From Pirellulaceae bacterium (GTDB lineage: Bacteria > Planctomycetota > Planctomycetia > Pirellulales > Pirellulaceae): DNA of 64,000 nt. The notes under the pieces are model-generated. The model saw only the letters and a list, made by a program, of their open reading frames with translations, made no database searches and had not been told where the DNA came from. The stretch covers positions 124,001-188,000 of the forward strand of contig JAHBXT010000004.1 in NCBI GenBank assembly GCA_019636385.1. Direction: 5' to 3'. Positions 53,980-63,932 of the stretch are shown here, piece by piece. Positions within the stretch are counted from its first letter, which is position 1, and every line of letters begins with the position of its first letter. The position numbers and the translations under genes are program-made.

Positions 53980-54669
53980 TTAGACGATTTCGATGGGTTG
54001 ATTCAGCACAGGCACGATGGCCTGCGAGGATGTTTGGGCGCCAATGCGATCTGCCCACGCGGTAACGTCTTGCTCGATCGGTGGCCAAGTTCCGTGATGC
54101 GATGGCAGAACCAAGCGCGCACCAAGCCACTGCGCGGCTTGCAGACTATCTTCCGGTCCCATCGTAAACAAATCGCCGATCGGCAAGATGGCTACATCCA
54201 GTCCACCGCGAGCGATTAACTGCATGTCCGTGAACAGCGCGGTGTCGCCTGCGAAGTAGATGCGTCGGTCGCCAAGCTGCAATAAAAAACCACCGGCCGG
54301 TCCGCCGTAGCTGCCGTCGGGAAGCTGGCTGGAATGAATGGCCTGCGTCATCTTTAGCCAGCCGAAAGGCATGTGCACTGCCCCGCCGATATTCATGCCC
54401 AACGTTTTGGCCACCGAATGCTTTTCGCTGAACCAAGTGGCTACTTCGTAGCTGCCAATCAGGGTAGCGTCACAGCGATTAGCGATTGTAGCTGCATCAG
54501 CCACATGGTCAAAATGTCCATGCGTCAGCAGCACGAAGTCCACATTTACCTCGTCGGCCGACATCTTTGCCGCCGGATTATCCGTCAGAAACGGGTCCAC
54601 GATCAACTGATGCGACCCAGCGCCGACTAACCATGTGGCGTGGCCCAACCAGGTAAGTTTAACGGTCAT
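53980..54669 (-). CDS. UPF0173 metal-dependent hydrolase (metallo-beta-lactamase fold)
   Basis: The 229-residue protein opens T-W-L-G-H-A-T-W and has the metal motif T-H-G-H-F-D-H, with later metal ligands in F-A-G-D-T-A-L-F and the S-H-H-G-T-W motif. These are the hallmarks of the UPF0173 group of the metallo-beta-lactamase superfamily. Substrate unknown. Its ATG overlaps the pgi stop codon (ATGA at 54669-54666), so the two are translationally coupled. Confidence 0.92.
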   Translation of the reverse strand: MTVKLTWLGHATWLVGAGSHQLIVDPFLTDNPAAKMSADEVNVDFVLLTHGHFDHVADAATIANRCDATLIGSYEVATWFSEKHSVAKTLGMNIGGAVHMPFGWLKMTQAIHSSQLPDGSYGGPAGGFLLQLGDRRIYFAGDTALFTDMQLIARGGLDVAILPIGDLFTMGPEDSLQAAQWLGARLVLPSHHGTWPPIEQDVTAWADRIGAQTSSQAIVPVLNQPIEIV

Positions 54670-56087
54670 GATGAGCGTCCCAAATTGCGGTTCATGTTCT
54701 TCTTGTAAGCCTCAACGCCTGGCTGACCATAAGGATTGATTCCTAGCAGTCGCCCTTCGACTACGGTGGCCAGCATCAACATTTGAAAGTACTGCCCCAT
54801 GCAAAACTCGTCGACTACCGGCAAGTAGATGTTTGTCGATGGACGACCATCGTCGCGCAGCGCCTGGTTTGTACCTGCGATGGCTGCAGCCATCACTTCC
54901 GGCAGCGTCTTGTCGGCAATGTCGTTCAGGGCGTCGGGATCTGTGGGGCGGCTACCGATGGGCAGCGGATCGAAGCGATATTTCTGAACAATCACATTAT
55001 TGACGATTTTATCGCGACGACCTTCCTGGTGTTGTTGATGTCGCGAGTGCAGGTCGCGCGTGTTGACAGTCGTCAACGGCATGGCCCCCATCAACTGTTT
55101 ACCCAGACTTTCGGCCAGCAACTGATCGTACCACATGCCGGCACTTTCAAGCGCCTTGCTCCAAACGCTCAACAGTCGCACAGTTGCTCCACGATGCTGT
55201 TCCATGAGATGATTGACCGCTGCGTATTGCAATACCAAGTTATCGGCGGCTTTGGCGGTTCGAAAATGCTCGTTCAGCGCCTGAGCCCCCTCAAGCAACT
55301 TCATAACGTTGATACCCATCAGGGCGGCCGGAACCAGTCCGACTGCGGACAGAATCGAAAATCGCCCTCCCACGCCGTCGGGAACGGGAAAAATTTGATC
55401 GCAGCCCAACTGCTGGGCAAAGTCAAACAGCTTGCCGCTTTCTCCGGTTACGGGAATCAGTCGCTGGCGAATGAGTTGCTGGTCGCCATCACAACTGACC
55501 TCGAGGGCCTTAAGAAACTGTCGGAAGGCGGCAGCGGTTTCCAACGTGCCGCCGCTCTTGCTAATGACCACCAGCCCCCATGCATCTTCCACCGACGTCG
55601 CTCGGGCCGCCTGATGCGCACCTAACAAATGCAACAACCCCTGCGTGGCATCGTTGTCGACATTGTTGCCCTCGAAATAGATGCGTGGACGACTGCCCCG
55701 CTGCCCGCGCGACAGTTCGTTGAAATAGGGCTGACAGCAAGCGTCCATAAGTGCGCGGGCACCCATATAGGAGCCACCGATGCCCAGCACGACGACGCGA
55801 TCCACTTGGCTCATCAACTGTTTCGTCTTGGCCAGAATCCGCGCCAGCTGGCTACCCTGTCGATCGGCTTGATATTCTGCCAGCAGACGCTCGGGCAACA
55901 GGTAGAAACCGCTGTCCAGCGGTTGTTTGTCTGCGGGAATTGGCACTTGCCCGGCCAACATCTGCACGTCGGTCGTGCAGATCTCGTTACGCACCGCTTC
56001 CAGGCGTGCTGCCAAGCTGGCAACCTGGCTGGGCTGAAGTCCGGTATTAGGCAAGAAGGCCCCTGACGGATCAAACTGTATCAACAT
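54666..56087 (-). CDS. pgi: Glucose-6-phosphate isomerase
   Basis: The 473-residue protein shows the phosphosugar-binding SIS folds: V-V-L-G-I-G-G-S-Y-M-G near 97, V-I-S-K-S-G-G-T-L-E-T near 176 and the PGI signature around V-G-G-R-F-S-I-L. The length fits the shorter Bacillus-like class rather than the ~550-residue E. coli enzyme. It interconverts glucose-6-phosphate and fructose-6-phosphate. First gene of the pgi-UPF0173 pair. Confidence 0.94.
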   Translation of the reverse strand: MLIQFDPSGAFLPNTGLQPSQVASLAARLEAVRNEICTTDVQMLAGQVPIPADKQPLDSGFYLLPERLLAEYQADRQGSQLARILAKTKQLMSQVDRVVVLGIGGSYMGARALMDACCQPYFNELSRGQRGSRPRIYFEGNNVDNDATQGLLHLLGAHQAARATSVEDAWGLVVISKSGGTLETAAAFRQFLKALEVSCDGDQQLIRQRLIPVTGESGKLFDFAQQLGCDQIFPVPDGVGGRFSILSAVGLVPAALMGINVMKLLEGAQALNEHFRTAKAADNLVLQYAAVNHLMEQHRGATVRLLSVWSKALESAGMWYDQLLAESLGKQLMGAMPLTTVNTRDLHSRHQQHQEGRRDKIVNNVIVQKYRFDPLPIGSRPTDPDALNDIADKTLPEVMAAAIAGTNQALRDDGRPSTNIYLPVVDEFCMGQYFQMLMLATVVEGRLLGINPYGQPGVEAYKKNMNRNLGRSS

Positions 56088-56338
56088 GAATCGAATTCCT
56101 TTTGCGAGGGCACGATAGATTACTCGATTTCGCAGCCCTATCCTAGCTGACTAAGTTTTTCATTTTTCTCGGACTTTATCCCAACTGCCCATTGGAGAAT
56201 CGCTGTGGCAGGGGCGATCGGTCCGTTGACAGTCCCCAGGTAACCGATACAGTTAAGCCTTCGTTCAGACTACATTTCGAGCACCAGCCGTTTGCCGATC
56301 CAGCTAATCGGCGAACCGAATCCGTGGAGCAATCTTCG

Positions 56339-56890
56339 ATGGAAACCAAGTATCGCACCGCCTTTATTATTGGTCTGATCATCGTTGGCGGAGTATGTGG
56401 TCGCATATTGCTTACCAGCCTGCCGAATTTTGCCCCTGTTGGCGCATTGGCGCTTCTGGCCGGAGCCTCACTAGCGAACAGGAAGATCGCTCTGGCAGTT
56501 CCACTGATTGTGATGTTGCTGACAGATTTATCTATCGGCTTTCACGCTTCCATGCTGTTTGTATACCTTGGAATGGCGATCTACGTGGGCCTGGGAGCTT
56601 GGGCTGGCAATCAAATCCGCACCACCCGCCTACTGCCCGCCGCGCTACTGGGCTCATTAGCGTTTTTTATGATTACCAACCTGGGGGCATACTTCGCATT
56701 CTATCCAAAAACTTGGGCAGGATTGGTTGACTGCTACACGCTGGCGATACCGTTTTATCGCTACACCATCGCTGGCGACCTACTCTTTGGAGCAGCCTTT
56801 TTCGGGGCGTTAGCCATTGCGGAAGCTGTTTGGCCACGGCTTCGTCCAGCTGCACCTCCCGTGGCTGTTCGCGACGTCGCTCAGGCATAG
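56339..56890 (+). CDS. DUF6580-like membrane protein
   Basis: From the ATG at 56339 (GGAG nine bases upstream) the product is 183 residues with about five spans. Marks are F-A-P-V-G-A-L-A-L-L-A-G, the polar L-L-T-D-L-S-I-G-F-H-A-S loop, and N-L-G-A-Y-F-A-F-Y-P-K-T. The family is of unknown function; its membrane layout recalls small-molecule uptake S-components. A longer frame starts at 56192, but the added part is not hydrophobic or family-like. Divergent from pgi. Confidence 0.8.
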   Translation: METKYRTAFIIGLIIVGGVCGRILLTSLPNFAPVGALALLAGASLANRKIALAVPLIVMLLTDLSIGFHASMLFVYLGMAIYVGLGAWAGNQIRTTRLLPAALLGSLAFFMITNLGAYFAFYPKTWAGLVDCYTLAIPFYRYTIAGDLLFGAAFFGALAIAEAVWPRLRPAAPPVAVRDVAQA

Positions 56891-57005
56891 GAAGCACATC
56901 CGAACTTTGATCGGTTGGACCACGGTCAGAGCCCTGAGTTCTATCGCTGGTAAGTCATTAAGGCAACTGGTGCGATCGTCAGCAATTGGACAACTGCCTG
57001 ACAGC

Positions 57006-59663
57006 TTATTTGAACTGTATGCCGCCGGGATTGCCGGCAGCCAGCAGGTAGGCGATCAAATCTCGCAGCTCTTCGGCGTTGAGTGCATCTAGCAGGCCGG
57101 TGGGCATTTGCGATACATTGGACGGCGACATCGAATCGATATCGGACCGCGCAATTACAATCGGCTTGGCATTGAAGTCCGCCGTATAGATGTGCACCTT
57201 CTGATCAATCTCAACAGCGCGACCGATATGCACGTCGCCATCTAGGGTTACTACCTGGTGTGATCCGTACTGATCGGAAATCACGCGACTGGGATCGATC
57301 AGCGCATCAATCAGGTCCGGCAGTGAAAACTTTTTGCCGGCAGTCGATAGATCGGGGCCGATCGCACCGCCTTCTCCAGCCAGCCGATGGCACTTGGCAC
57401 AGCCCGTGGCGTGATACAGATTACGCCCCGAGTCGTAGCTGCGCTTGCGGAGTTTATCTCTCAGCTCGGCCAATGCTTCAGCGGAAGTCCACACGCGTCC
57501 GGGCCCCTGGGGAGGACTGGCCTCGATTGGGGCAACCAATAACGAACGGTCAACTAGAGAACCAAGAGCAATTTTTTCGGACTCGGTGCATGTCAGTAGC
57601 GCGTCTTCACGAAAGTTTTCTAAGAACTTGGCATAGCTGGCACCCCCGGGATGCTTGGCCGCTCGAAGATAGAACTCGAAGTAGCGCTCGCGCTGCGCCA
57701 GCGTCCAGGGCGACTTAACATTGCGCAGCACGAATGCAAACTGGATTCCACGCACAGGAGGCATGTCGGCCATCATCTTGCCCACCGTACCGCCGTAGTC
57801 GGTATTGCGGCTGATTAGATAGCCCCAATCCGGAATTGGCTCGGTGCCCAGTTGATCCATTAAGTCCAAAGTCTTCTCCACTACGACAGGTGATTCCAAG
57901 AACACTAGCAACTGCGAGATTTCGGCATTGATCGCATATGATTCGGTCGGATAAACAGCTTCCAAGACGCCTAACAACCGCTCACGCAGTTTCGCGGATA
58001 GAGCTACATCCTGCCAAGTCTGTAGTTGAGCGCTCGACTGCTCGGCACGACGGGCACAGGCAACTTGCAGCGTGCGCAAAGCCGCCAGGATGTCTTCCTC
58101 AGGTAATTCTTCGTGTGGCAACTTCAGCAGTCTTTCAGCGATAACCTCCAAATCTTGAGGCAGTCCCTGACGCGCCAGAGCTAGCAGACCGTAAATGACA
58201 CTGCGCGAATCGCGTTCAGCTAGCACCTGCGCGCGCCACCGTGTAACGGGCTGTTGCTCCAGAGCTGTGCGAGCGGCGTAACGAATGAAGCGGTCCGCAT
58301 GGCCCAAGTGCTCTACCATTCGCTGTACATCCGCATCGCTGGCCGAAGCAGCTCCTTGCGAGCCGTGATACTGTTCCAGGCTATGGCGCAGTTTACGCAT
58401 CGACTGGCCATCTGCATTGGTCAACTCTACCGGCGCGACCGATTCGCCGCCGGCATAGGTCACGCGGTAGATTGCCGATTGAGTTCCTCGACCGCCGACA
58501 GCGAAATACAGCCCGCCGTCTTGTCCAATCACAGCATCAGTAACTGGCAGAGGCGAACCAGTAACAAAATCTTCGAAAGTTGCAGTATACGATGCTCCGC
58601 TGGGCTTGAGATGTACGCTATAGATCGTGCTATAGGTCCAATCCAGGATGAATAACGCTTGTTGGTATTTAGCTGGGAACTTGGTGCCGTAACCGAACAC
58701 AATGCCTGTTGGCGACCCCGGGCCGATGTTCACCGCCGCCGGCAACGAATCGGCATAGTATTCGGGCCACTTGCCCGTCCCGCTGCGCCATCCGAACTCG
58801 CTGCCACTGGTGGCGTGTACGACGCGTGTTGGCCGGTACCAAGGCGATCCAAAATCCCACTCCATATCGGCATCGTAGCTGAACAATTCTCCATCGGCGT
58901 TGAAGGCGATATCGTATTGATTACGATAGCCGGTGCTGACCACTGTCCAGTGCTTGCCGCTAGGGTCCACGCGGCAAATCCAACCTCCGGGTGCCAGAAG
59001 ACCAGCAGCGTGACCATTGGCATCCCAGCGTCTAGGCAGCAGCAAATCCTCTTGCCAGTTGCGCGGCCCAAGACTGTCCGCAACGGACTCGGGCAACTTG
59101 GTGTGATTGCCGGAGCACACGTACAGCGACTGGCCGTCCGGAGCTAGAACAATTGCATGCGGACCATGCTCGCCGCCACCCCGCAAGTGCATGCAGTGCT
59201 CGGCTGTGTCTACCAATCCATCGCCATCGCTGTCTGTAGCTCGATGGAGCCCCGACTTGGGACCTCCGTTAACCATTACCCACAGCGAATCAAAAGCCCA
59301 CAACAGACCTTGGGCCGAAGTCAACTCAAGAGGCAGTCGCTGAATTCGCGTCGGCTGGCGCGCGTCTCCTGGCTCGATCATGAACAGACCTTCGTCGCCC
59401 TGGTCACAGGCGATGATTCGTCCTTGCGGATCAACGGCTAACGAAACCCATGAGCCCATCGATCGCGGAACCTCAAAAATCTTTTCGATCTTGAATCCGG
59501 CTGGCACTTTAGCCTGCTCGGCGTCGTGCGGTTGGTACTCTGCCGCCAGTGGCGCGGTGGCCTGAGCCTCCTGGGCAACCAGTAGCGTCGAACACAGGCC
59601 GATGGCCGTCAGGTCCAGGAGCTTCTTGAACATTCGAGACAGGTCACGCGAAACACAACTCAT
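57006..59663 (-). CDS. Secreted sorbosone-dehydrogenase-like protein with C-terminal cytochrome c domain (PVC type)
   Basis: The 885-residue protein has a signal peptide, a ~370-residue beta-propeller (from about 50; motifs A-V-D-P-Q-G-R and G-P-H-A-I-V-L-A-P-D-G), and a helical HEAT-like middle (~430-700). A C-terminal cytochrome c domain has C-A-K-C-H near 755 and the planctomycete-type continuation to the end. ATG at 59663 has AGAGG nine bases upstream. The propeller may bind PQQ or calcium and act on sugars or alcohols, passing electrons to the haem. Substrate unknown. Confidence 0.9.
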   Translation of the reverse strand: MSCVSRDLSRMFKKLLDLTAIGLCSTLLVAQEAQATAPLAAEYQPHDAEQAKVPAGFKIEKIFEVPRSMGSWVSLAVDPQGRIIACDQGDEGLFMIEPGDARQPTRIQRLPLELTSAQGLLWAFDSLWVMVNGGPKSGLHRATDSDGDGLVDTAEHCMHLRGGGEHGPHAIVLAPDGQSLYVCSGNHTKLPESVADSLGPRNWQEDLLLPRRWDANGHAAGLLAPGGWICRVDPSGKHWTVVSTGYRNQYDIAFNADGELFSYDADMEWDFGSPWYRPTRVVHATSGSEFGWRSGTGKWPEYYADSLPAAVNIGPGSPTGIVFGYGTKFPAKYQQALFILDWTYSTIYSVHLKPSGASYTATFEDFVTGSPLPVTDAVIGQDGGLYFAVGGRGTQSAIYRVTYAGGESVAPVELTNADGQSMRKLRHSLEQYHGSQGAASASDADVQRMVEHLGHADRFIRYAARTALEQQPVTRWRAQVLAERDSRSVIYGLLALARQGLPQDLEVIAERLLKLPHEELPEEDILAALRTLQVACARRAEQSSAQLQTWQDVALSAKLRERLLGVLEAVYPTESYAINAEISQLLVFLESPVVVEKTLDLMDQLGTEPIPDWGYLISRNTDYGGTVGKMMADMPPVRGIQFAFVLRNVKSPWTLAQRERYFEFYLRAAKHPGGASYAKFLENFREDALLTCTESEKIALGSLVDRSLLVAPIEASPPQGPGRVWTSAEALAELRDKLRKRSYDSGRNLYHATGCAKCHRLAGEGGAIGPDLSTAGKKFSLPDLIDALIDPSRVISDQYGSHQVVTLDGDVHIGRAVEIDQKVHIYTADFNAKPIVIARSDIDSMSPSNVSQMPTGLLDALNAEELRDLIAYLLAAGNPGGIQFK

Positions 59664-60018
59664 TAGCACGGTACCTCTATTGGATTACTAGTGCAACTTT
59701 CGCAAGTCACATATTCGGGGTGGGCTTAACGTCGTAGTACAGCTTGTCAGGCTATCAGCCACACCATGGTAATCAACTTGCCCCTACCGTTGTAGGCTTA
59801 GACTTACCGAAGACAGCAACGAACGACAACTTTGCAGCGAGGCCTACCAGCGATACCAGCTGACAACCGCTTCCCACCTAGTTGAATCCAGCGGATCGGA
59901 CATAATACTAGCGCTATGGTGGTCTGGGCGAACGTCGACCGGTACGCCTACTTCTAGCAGCCTAGAATCGTCGAACTACTCTCTACTTCTCACAACCTTC
60001 AACCACGCGACCATCTCG
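59664..60018. other. Intergenic region, 355 bases
   Basis: Divergent gap between the haem-binding dehydrogenase and phosphoglycerate mutase genes. It must hold both promoters, but I found no well-spaced -35/-10 pair, RNA or clear repeat. Confidence 0.5.
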
Positions 60019-61224
60019 ATGGACATGCACACTTTGACCCGCGAGCTGCAACTCAAAAATGATTCGAAGATTGTCATGTTGGTTGCAGATGGACTGGGCG
60101 GCTTGCCAATGCAGCCAGGTGGCCAGACGGAATTGGAGACGGCACAGACTCCGAATTTGGATGCTTTGGCTGGGCGTGGTGTTCAGGGTCTGTCGATACC
60201 CGTCAAGCCCGGCATTGCTCCGGGATCTGGGCCGGGTCACTTGGGACTGTTTGGCTATGATCCGTTACGTTATCAGATCGGACGTGGAGCCCTAGAGGCG
60301 ACGGGAATTGGATTTCAATTGCAGCCAGGTGATGTAGCCATTCGTTGCAATTTCTGCAGGTTGGATGCTGCTGGCAACATCGCCGATCGCCGGGCTGGTC
60401 GCATTTCGTCTGAGGAGAGTGCGCCGCTGGCTATCTCGCTGCGACAGATCAAGATTCCTGGTGTCGAAGTTTTCGTCGAGCCGGTCAAAGAGCATCGTTT
60501 TGTGGTGGTGCTGCGCGGTAGCGGACTGGGGGGCAACGTTAAAGATACCGACCCGCAAGCTGTGGGAGTCCCGCCGCTGGAACCAGTCGCGGTAGACCAA
60601 GCCAGCCATCGGACTGCAGAGGCGGCTGCAGAATTTCTCAGGCAAGCCAGGCAAATACTCAAGGCGGAAAAGAAGGCGAACTTTCACACCATGCGCGGAT
60701 TTGCTTCGCGGCCCGATCTGCCGAGCTATCAAGAGGTGTATGGTCTGAGAGCCGCAGCGATCGCCGTTTATCCGATGTATCGCGGCTTGGCCAGCCTGGT
60801 GGGCATGGACGTCATTGGTCAGGCAGCTACGCTTGAGCAGCAAATGCAGGTGCTAAAAGACAATTGGGAGCAATACGACTTCTTCTTCATCCACTTCAAG
60901 TACACCGACAGCACCGGTGAAGATGGCAATTTTCAAGAAAAGGTGCGACGCATCGAAGAGCTGGATGCCAACCTACCGGCCATCACAGGCCTGAAGCCTG
61001 ATGTGCTGATCGTGACCGGCGATCATTCGACGCCTGCGTTTCTGAAAAGCCACAGTTGGCATCCCGTGCCCACGCTACTGGTCAGCGAATGCTGTCGCCC
61101 CGACTCACACACTCGCTTTGGCGAAACCACGGCGATTACCGGCGGGCTAGGACAATTCGAAGCTCAGTATTTGATGCTGCTGGCGCTGTCTAATGCTGGC
61201 CGGATGGGCAAGTATGGGGCTTAG
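60019..61224 (+). CDS. apgM: 2,3-bisphosphoglycerate-independent phosphoglycerate mutase, archaeal type
   Basis: The 401-residue protein belongs to the alkaline-phosphatase superfamily. It has V-M-L-V-A-D-G-L-G-G near residue 20 (metal Asp), the nucleophile Ser in P-G-S-G-P-G-H-L-G-L-F-G-Y-D, and V-T-G-D-H-S-T-P late (metal site). The length and L-G-L-F-G-Y-D match the ApgM branch rather than the ~510-residue GpmI. It interconverts 3- and 2-phosphoglycerate in glycolysis. Monocistronic. Confidence 0.93.
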   Translation: MDMHTLTRELQLKNDSKIVMLVADGLGGLPMQPGGQTELETAQTPNLDALAGRGVQGLSIPVKPGIAPGSGPGHLGLFGYDPLRYQIGRGALEATGIGFQLQPGDVAIRCNFCRLDAAGNIADRRAGRISSEESAPLAISLRQIKIPGVEVFVEPVKEHRFVVVLRGSGLGGNVKDTDPQAVGVPPLEPVAVDQASHRTAEAAAEFLRQARQILKAEKKANFHTMRGFASRPDLPSYQEVYGLRAAAIAVYPMYRGLASLVGMDVIGQAATLEQQMQVLKDNWEQYDFFFIHFKYTDSTGEDGNFQEKVRRIEELDANLPAITGLKPDVLIVTGDHSTPAFLKSHSWHPVPTLLVSECCRPDSHTRFGETTAITGGLGQFEAQYLMLLALSNAGRMGKYGA

Positions 61225-61269
61225 TGCTACAAAGGACAAACCAAAAATAGACCCCAGAGGCCCGATGCT

Positions 61270-61309
61270 TGTAATTCAGGCTACAACACTGTAATTCAAG
61301 CTGCAACAC
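61270..61309 (+). repeat. Two tandem 20-base repeats between apgM and queC
   Basis: TGTAATTCAGGCTACAACAC and TGTAATTCAAGCTGCAACAC follow each other directly, differing at two positions. GATGCTTG flanks both sides. It lies between two convergent genes and shows no stem with a T run. Confidence 0.7.
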
Positions 61310-61329
61310 GATGCTTGCATCCCTAAACA

Positions 61330-62031
61330 TCAGCCCATACAGGGATCTCGCAGACCGTTTTGTTGGAAGCCGCGCTGGCGAAGATGGCAAGCGTCACAGT
61401 GCTGGCAGGGTTGTCCGGTTATCGGATCGGGATCATAGCAACTGGATGTGGCTTGATAATCAACACCCAAGTGCAAACCCTGGGCGATGATTTGGGCTTT
61501 GGTCATGTGTATCAGTGGCGTGTGAATTCTCACCCGAGCACCCTCGACGGCGGACTTAATCGCCAGATTCGCCAGCGATTCAAAGGCAGCGATGTATTCG
61601 GGGCGGCAGTCAGGATATCCGCTGAAATCGAGCGCGTTGACGCCGATAAAAATATCATTGGCGGAAATGGTTTCTGCGTAGGCCAACGCCAATGACAGAA
61701 AGACCGTGTTGCGGGCGGGCACGTAGGTTACTGGAATATGTGTACCGATCTGCTCGACTGAATCATGTTTTGGCACAGCGATGGAATCCGTTGTCAGAGC
61801 CGATCCGCCGAACTGTGCCAGGTCAATATTCATAATGACATGCGCCGCCACTCCCTGTAGTTGTGCCTGCTGAACTGCACGCTGCAACTCTACAGTATGC
61901 CGCTGACCATAGCGAAAGCTGATGGCATGTACTCGATACCCTGCCCGCCGAGCAATCGCCAAAACGGTAGCTGAATCCAGGCCACCGCTGAGTAGGACAA
62001 CACAGGGTTTGGTGGAGGTTGATGCGGTCAT
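61330..62031 (-). CDS. queC: 7-cyano-7-deazaguanine synthase QueC
   Basis: From the ATG at 62031 the 233-residue protein has the ATP-pyrophosphatase P-loop L-L-S-G-G-L-D-S-A-T, the Y-V-P-A-R-N-T-V-F motif and the C-terminal zinc site with C-Y and C-Q-H-C-D-A-C. It makes preQ0, the precursor of queuosine in tRNA. Upstream in-frame ATGs at 62055 and beyond exist; those beyond 62092 would overlap the ABC1 kinase gene. No other queuosine gene is in view. Confidence 0.93.
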   Translation of the reverse strand: MTASTSTKPCVVLLSGGLDSATVLAIARRAGYRVHAISFRYGQRHTVELQRAVQQAQLQGVAAHVIMNIDLAQFGGSALTTDSIAVPKHDSVEQIGTHIPVTYVPARNTVFLSLALAYAETISANDIFIGVNALDFSGYPDCRPEYIAAFESLANLAIKSAVEGARVRIHTPLIHMTKAQIIAQGLHLGVDYQATSSCYDPDPITGQPCQHCDACHLRQRGFQQNGLRDPCMG

Positions 62032-62092
62032 GCGACTGATGCATTCACGTCGCATGGGCGACAGATTACAGATTGAAGGAGCCAATAAAAAA

Positions 62093-63796
62093 CTAGTCGG
62101 TATCGCGGTCCAGATTGCCGCTAAGTTGAATTGCGCGAATGAGCCGCAAGCCAGCCAACATGCTGAACGCGTAACCAATCAGACCCAGCAGACTCAAATC
62201 CTGCAAGCCCCACCAATCACCCGAGAACAGCAGTGGCGGCACTTTGAACGACAGTAGCAACGACGACCCCATAAATACGGAACTTACCAACATGCCCATA
62301 ACCAGACGATTGGTGGACGGGCTAAGGCCCTTGTGTGCCAGATGCACATCCAGCCGACCTTCCTGGACGAGTTGCATGATGCTGCTGACTTGACTGGGTA
62401 GTTTTTCTAACATCGACTCCAGCTCGACGTAGATGCGATTGAGCCGCTTGACCTGACGCTTGGGAGATAGTCTTCGCAGCCACATTCGGCGAAAGAAGGG
62501 CTGCATCACCTCGATCAAACTCAGCTTGGGGGACAATTGATGCAGAGTACCTTCCAGGGTCACCAGCATCTTGATCAGCAGCGAAGTTTGCGGCGGCAGC
62601 GATATTTGATGGTTGTACATGATATCGGTGACATCATTCAGCGCTCCACTCAAGTCAAAGCTTTCCAGCGGCTGGGAACCATAATTCGCTACCAAATCTG
62701 CCACATCGATAGCCAGTGCGGCCTCGTCCAGTCGCGGTGGATTATTGCCAACCCGCTTAATCAGCGAAGTCAACACACCTGTATCCTGCGATATGACCGC
62801 CAACAACATCTCTTCGATGGTCTCGCGGAGGCGATCGTCGATGCGACCCACCATGCCAAAGTCGAGCAATCCAAGTTTGTTGCCATCCAGCACCAGAATG
62901 TTGCCGGGATGAGGGTCCGCATGATAAAAGCCATGAATGAAGATCATTTCGACGTACAGATCGGCAGCAATTTTTGCCAACGTTTGTCGAGCCTGCTCGC
63001 GGCTGGAGTCGACGTCAGCTTGTTTGTCCGCTAGCGCGCTGACCGGCACACCCGCAATGTATTCCATGGTCAGAACGCGCGGTGAGGAAAGTTTAGGGAA
63101 TGCTGCCGGTATACGAACGGTCTCTAAATGACCATACTGCTTGCGAAAGACGATCAGATGTTGCAGTTCTCGCGAGAAATTCAACTCGCGACGCAATGAT
63201 CTTGATAACTGCTCGACAATCACCTTAGGCTTCCAAACTGCAAACTCAGGAATATGTTCGGCCAACGTAGCCAGCCCGGCCATGATTTCCAGGTCTTCAT
63301 TGACCGTCCTTTCGATGTTGGCATGCTGCACTTTGACGACCACCTCCGTGCCGTCAGGCAGCCGAGCGCGATGGACCTGACCGATCGACGCCGATGCGAT
63401 GGCCCGATCGTGGAATTCGACGAACAGCTGATCGACAGGTTGTCCCAACTCGCGTTCAATCAACTCTTTGATCGTCTGGCCAGGGTCGGCAGGAACATTC
63501 GCCTGCAGTTGTGTAAGCTCTGTTGCCAAACTGGGACCGATCAAATCCGGACGCAGGCTGAGCACTTGACCTAGCTTGATGAATGTTGGCCCCAAATCCG
63601 TCAATGCCAATCGGATGCGTTGCTCGCGGGAATAGCTTGAGAGTGGGACTCCCTGATCGTCTTTGATCCAGTCGCGAATGAAATCAAACTTCAGTTGGCT
63701 CAACCAATCCGCCAAACCATACTTGCGCAAGACAGCCAGGATATCCTGCCAGCGGCGCAGATTACGATACAGTTGCGGTATCGAAGTTATTTTCAT
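62093..63796 (-). CDS. ABC1/UbiB-family protein kinase-like protein
   Basis: From the ATG at 63796 (AGG six bases upstream) the product is 567 residues. It has the family K-L-G-Q motif (F-I-K-L-G-Q-V-L-S), the Ala-rich nucleotide loop I-A-S-A-S-I-G-Q-V-H, the catalytic D-P-H-P-G-N-I and metal L-L-D-F-G. Two C-terminal spans (L-V-S-S-V-F-M-G-S-S and L-L-G-L-I-G-Y-A-F) anchor it. UbiB proteins act as membrane ATPases in quinone and lipid handling; here the quinone is likely menaquinone (inference from mqnB/mqnD). Confidence 0.92.
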   Translation of the reverse strand: MKITSIPQLYRNLRRWQDILAVLRKYGLADWLSQLKFDFIRDWIKDDQGVPLSSYSREQRIRLALTDLGPTFIKLGQVLSLRPDLIGPSLATELTQLQANVPADPGQTIKELIERELGQPVDQLFVEFHDRAIASASIGQVHRARLPDGTEVVVKVQHANIERTVNEDLEIMAGLATLAEHIPEFAVWKPKVIVEQLSRSLRRELNFSRELQHLIVFRKQYGHLETVRIPAAFPKLSSPRVLTMEYIAGVPVSALADKQADVDSSREQARQTLAKIAADLYVEMIFIHGFYHADPHPGNILVLDGNKLGLLDFGMVGRIDDRLRETIEEMLLAVISQDTGVLTSLIKRVGNNPPRLDEAALAIDVADLVANYGSQPLESFDLSGALNDVTDIMYNHQISLPPQTSLLIKMLVTLEGTLHQLSPKLSLIEVMQPFFRRMWLRRLSPKRQVKRLNRIYVELESMLEKLPSQVSSIMQLVQEGRLDVHLAHKGLSPSTNRLVMGMLVSSVFMGSSLLLSFKVPPLLFSGDWWGLQDLSLLGLIGYAFSMLAGLRLIRAIQLSGNLDRDTD

Positions 63797-63932
63797 GGAC
63801 ACCTAATCAGCCGGCTTGTGTGATTAGCCCTGCGCAGCGGCCTTTGGCTATGCTGACCATCACAGGCTGCCGTTCGGCTCAGGGCTACCCTCCATCATAC
63901 TTGATAAATCAAGTTTCCAAGCCGAAGTGGGC

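Noticed and set aside
54783..55625. 280-codon plus-strand open frame
   Set aside because: Antisense to pgi, which has full family motifs.
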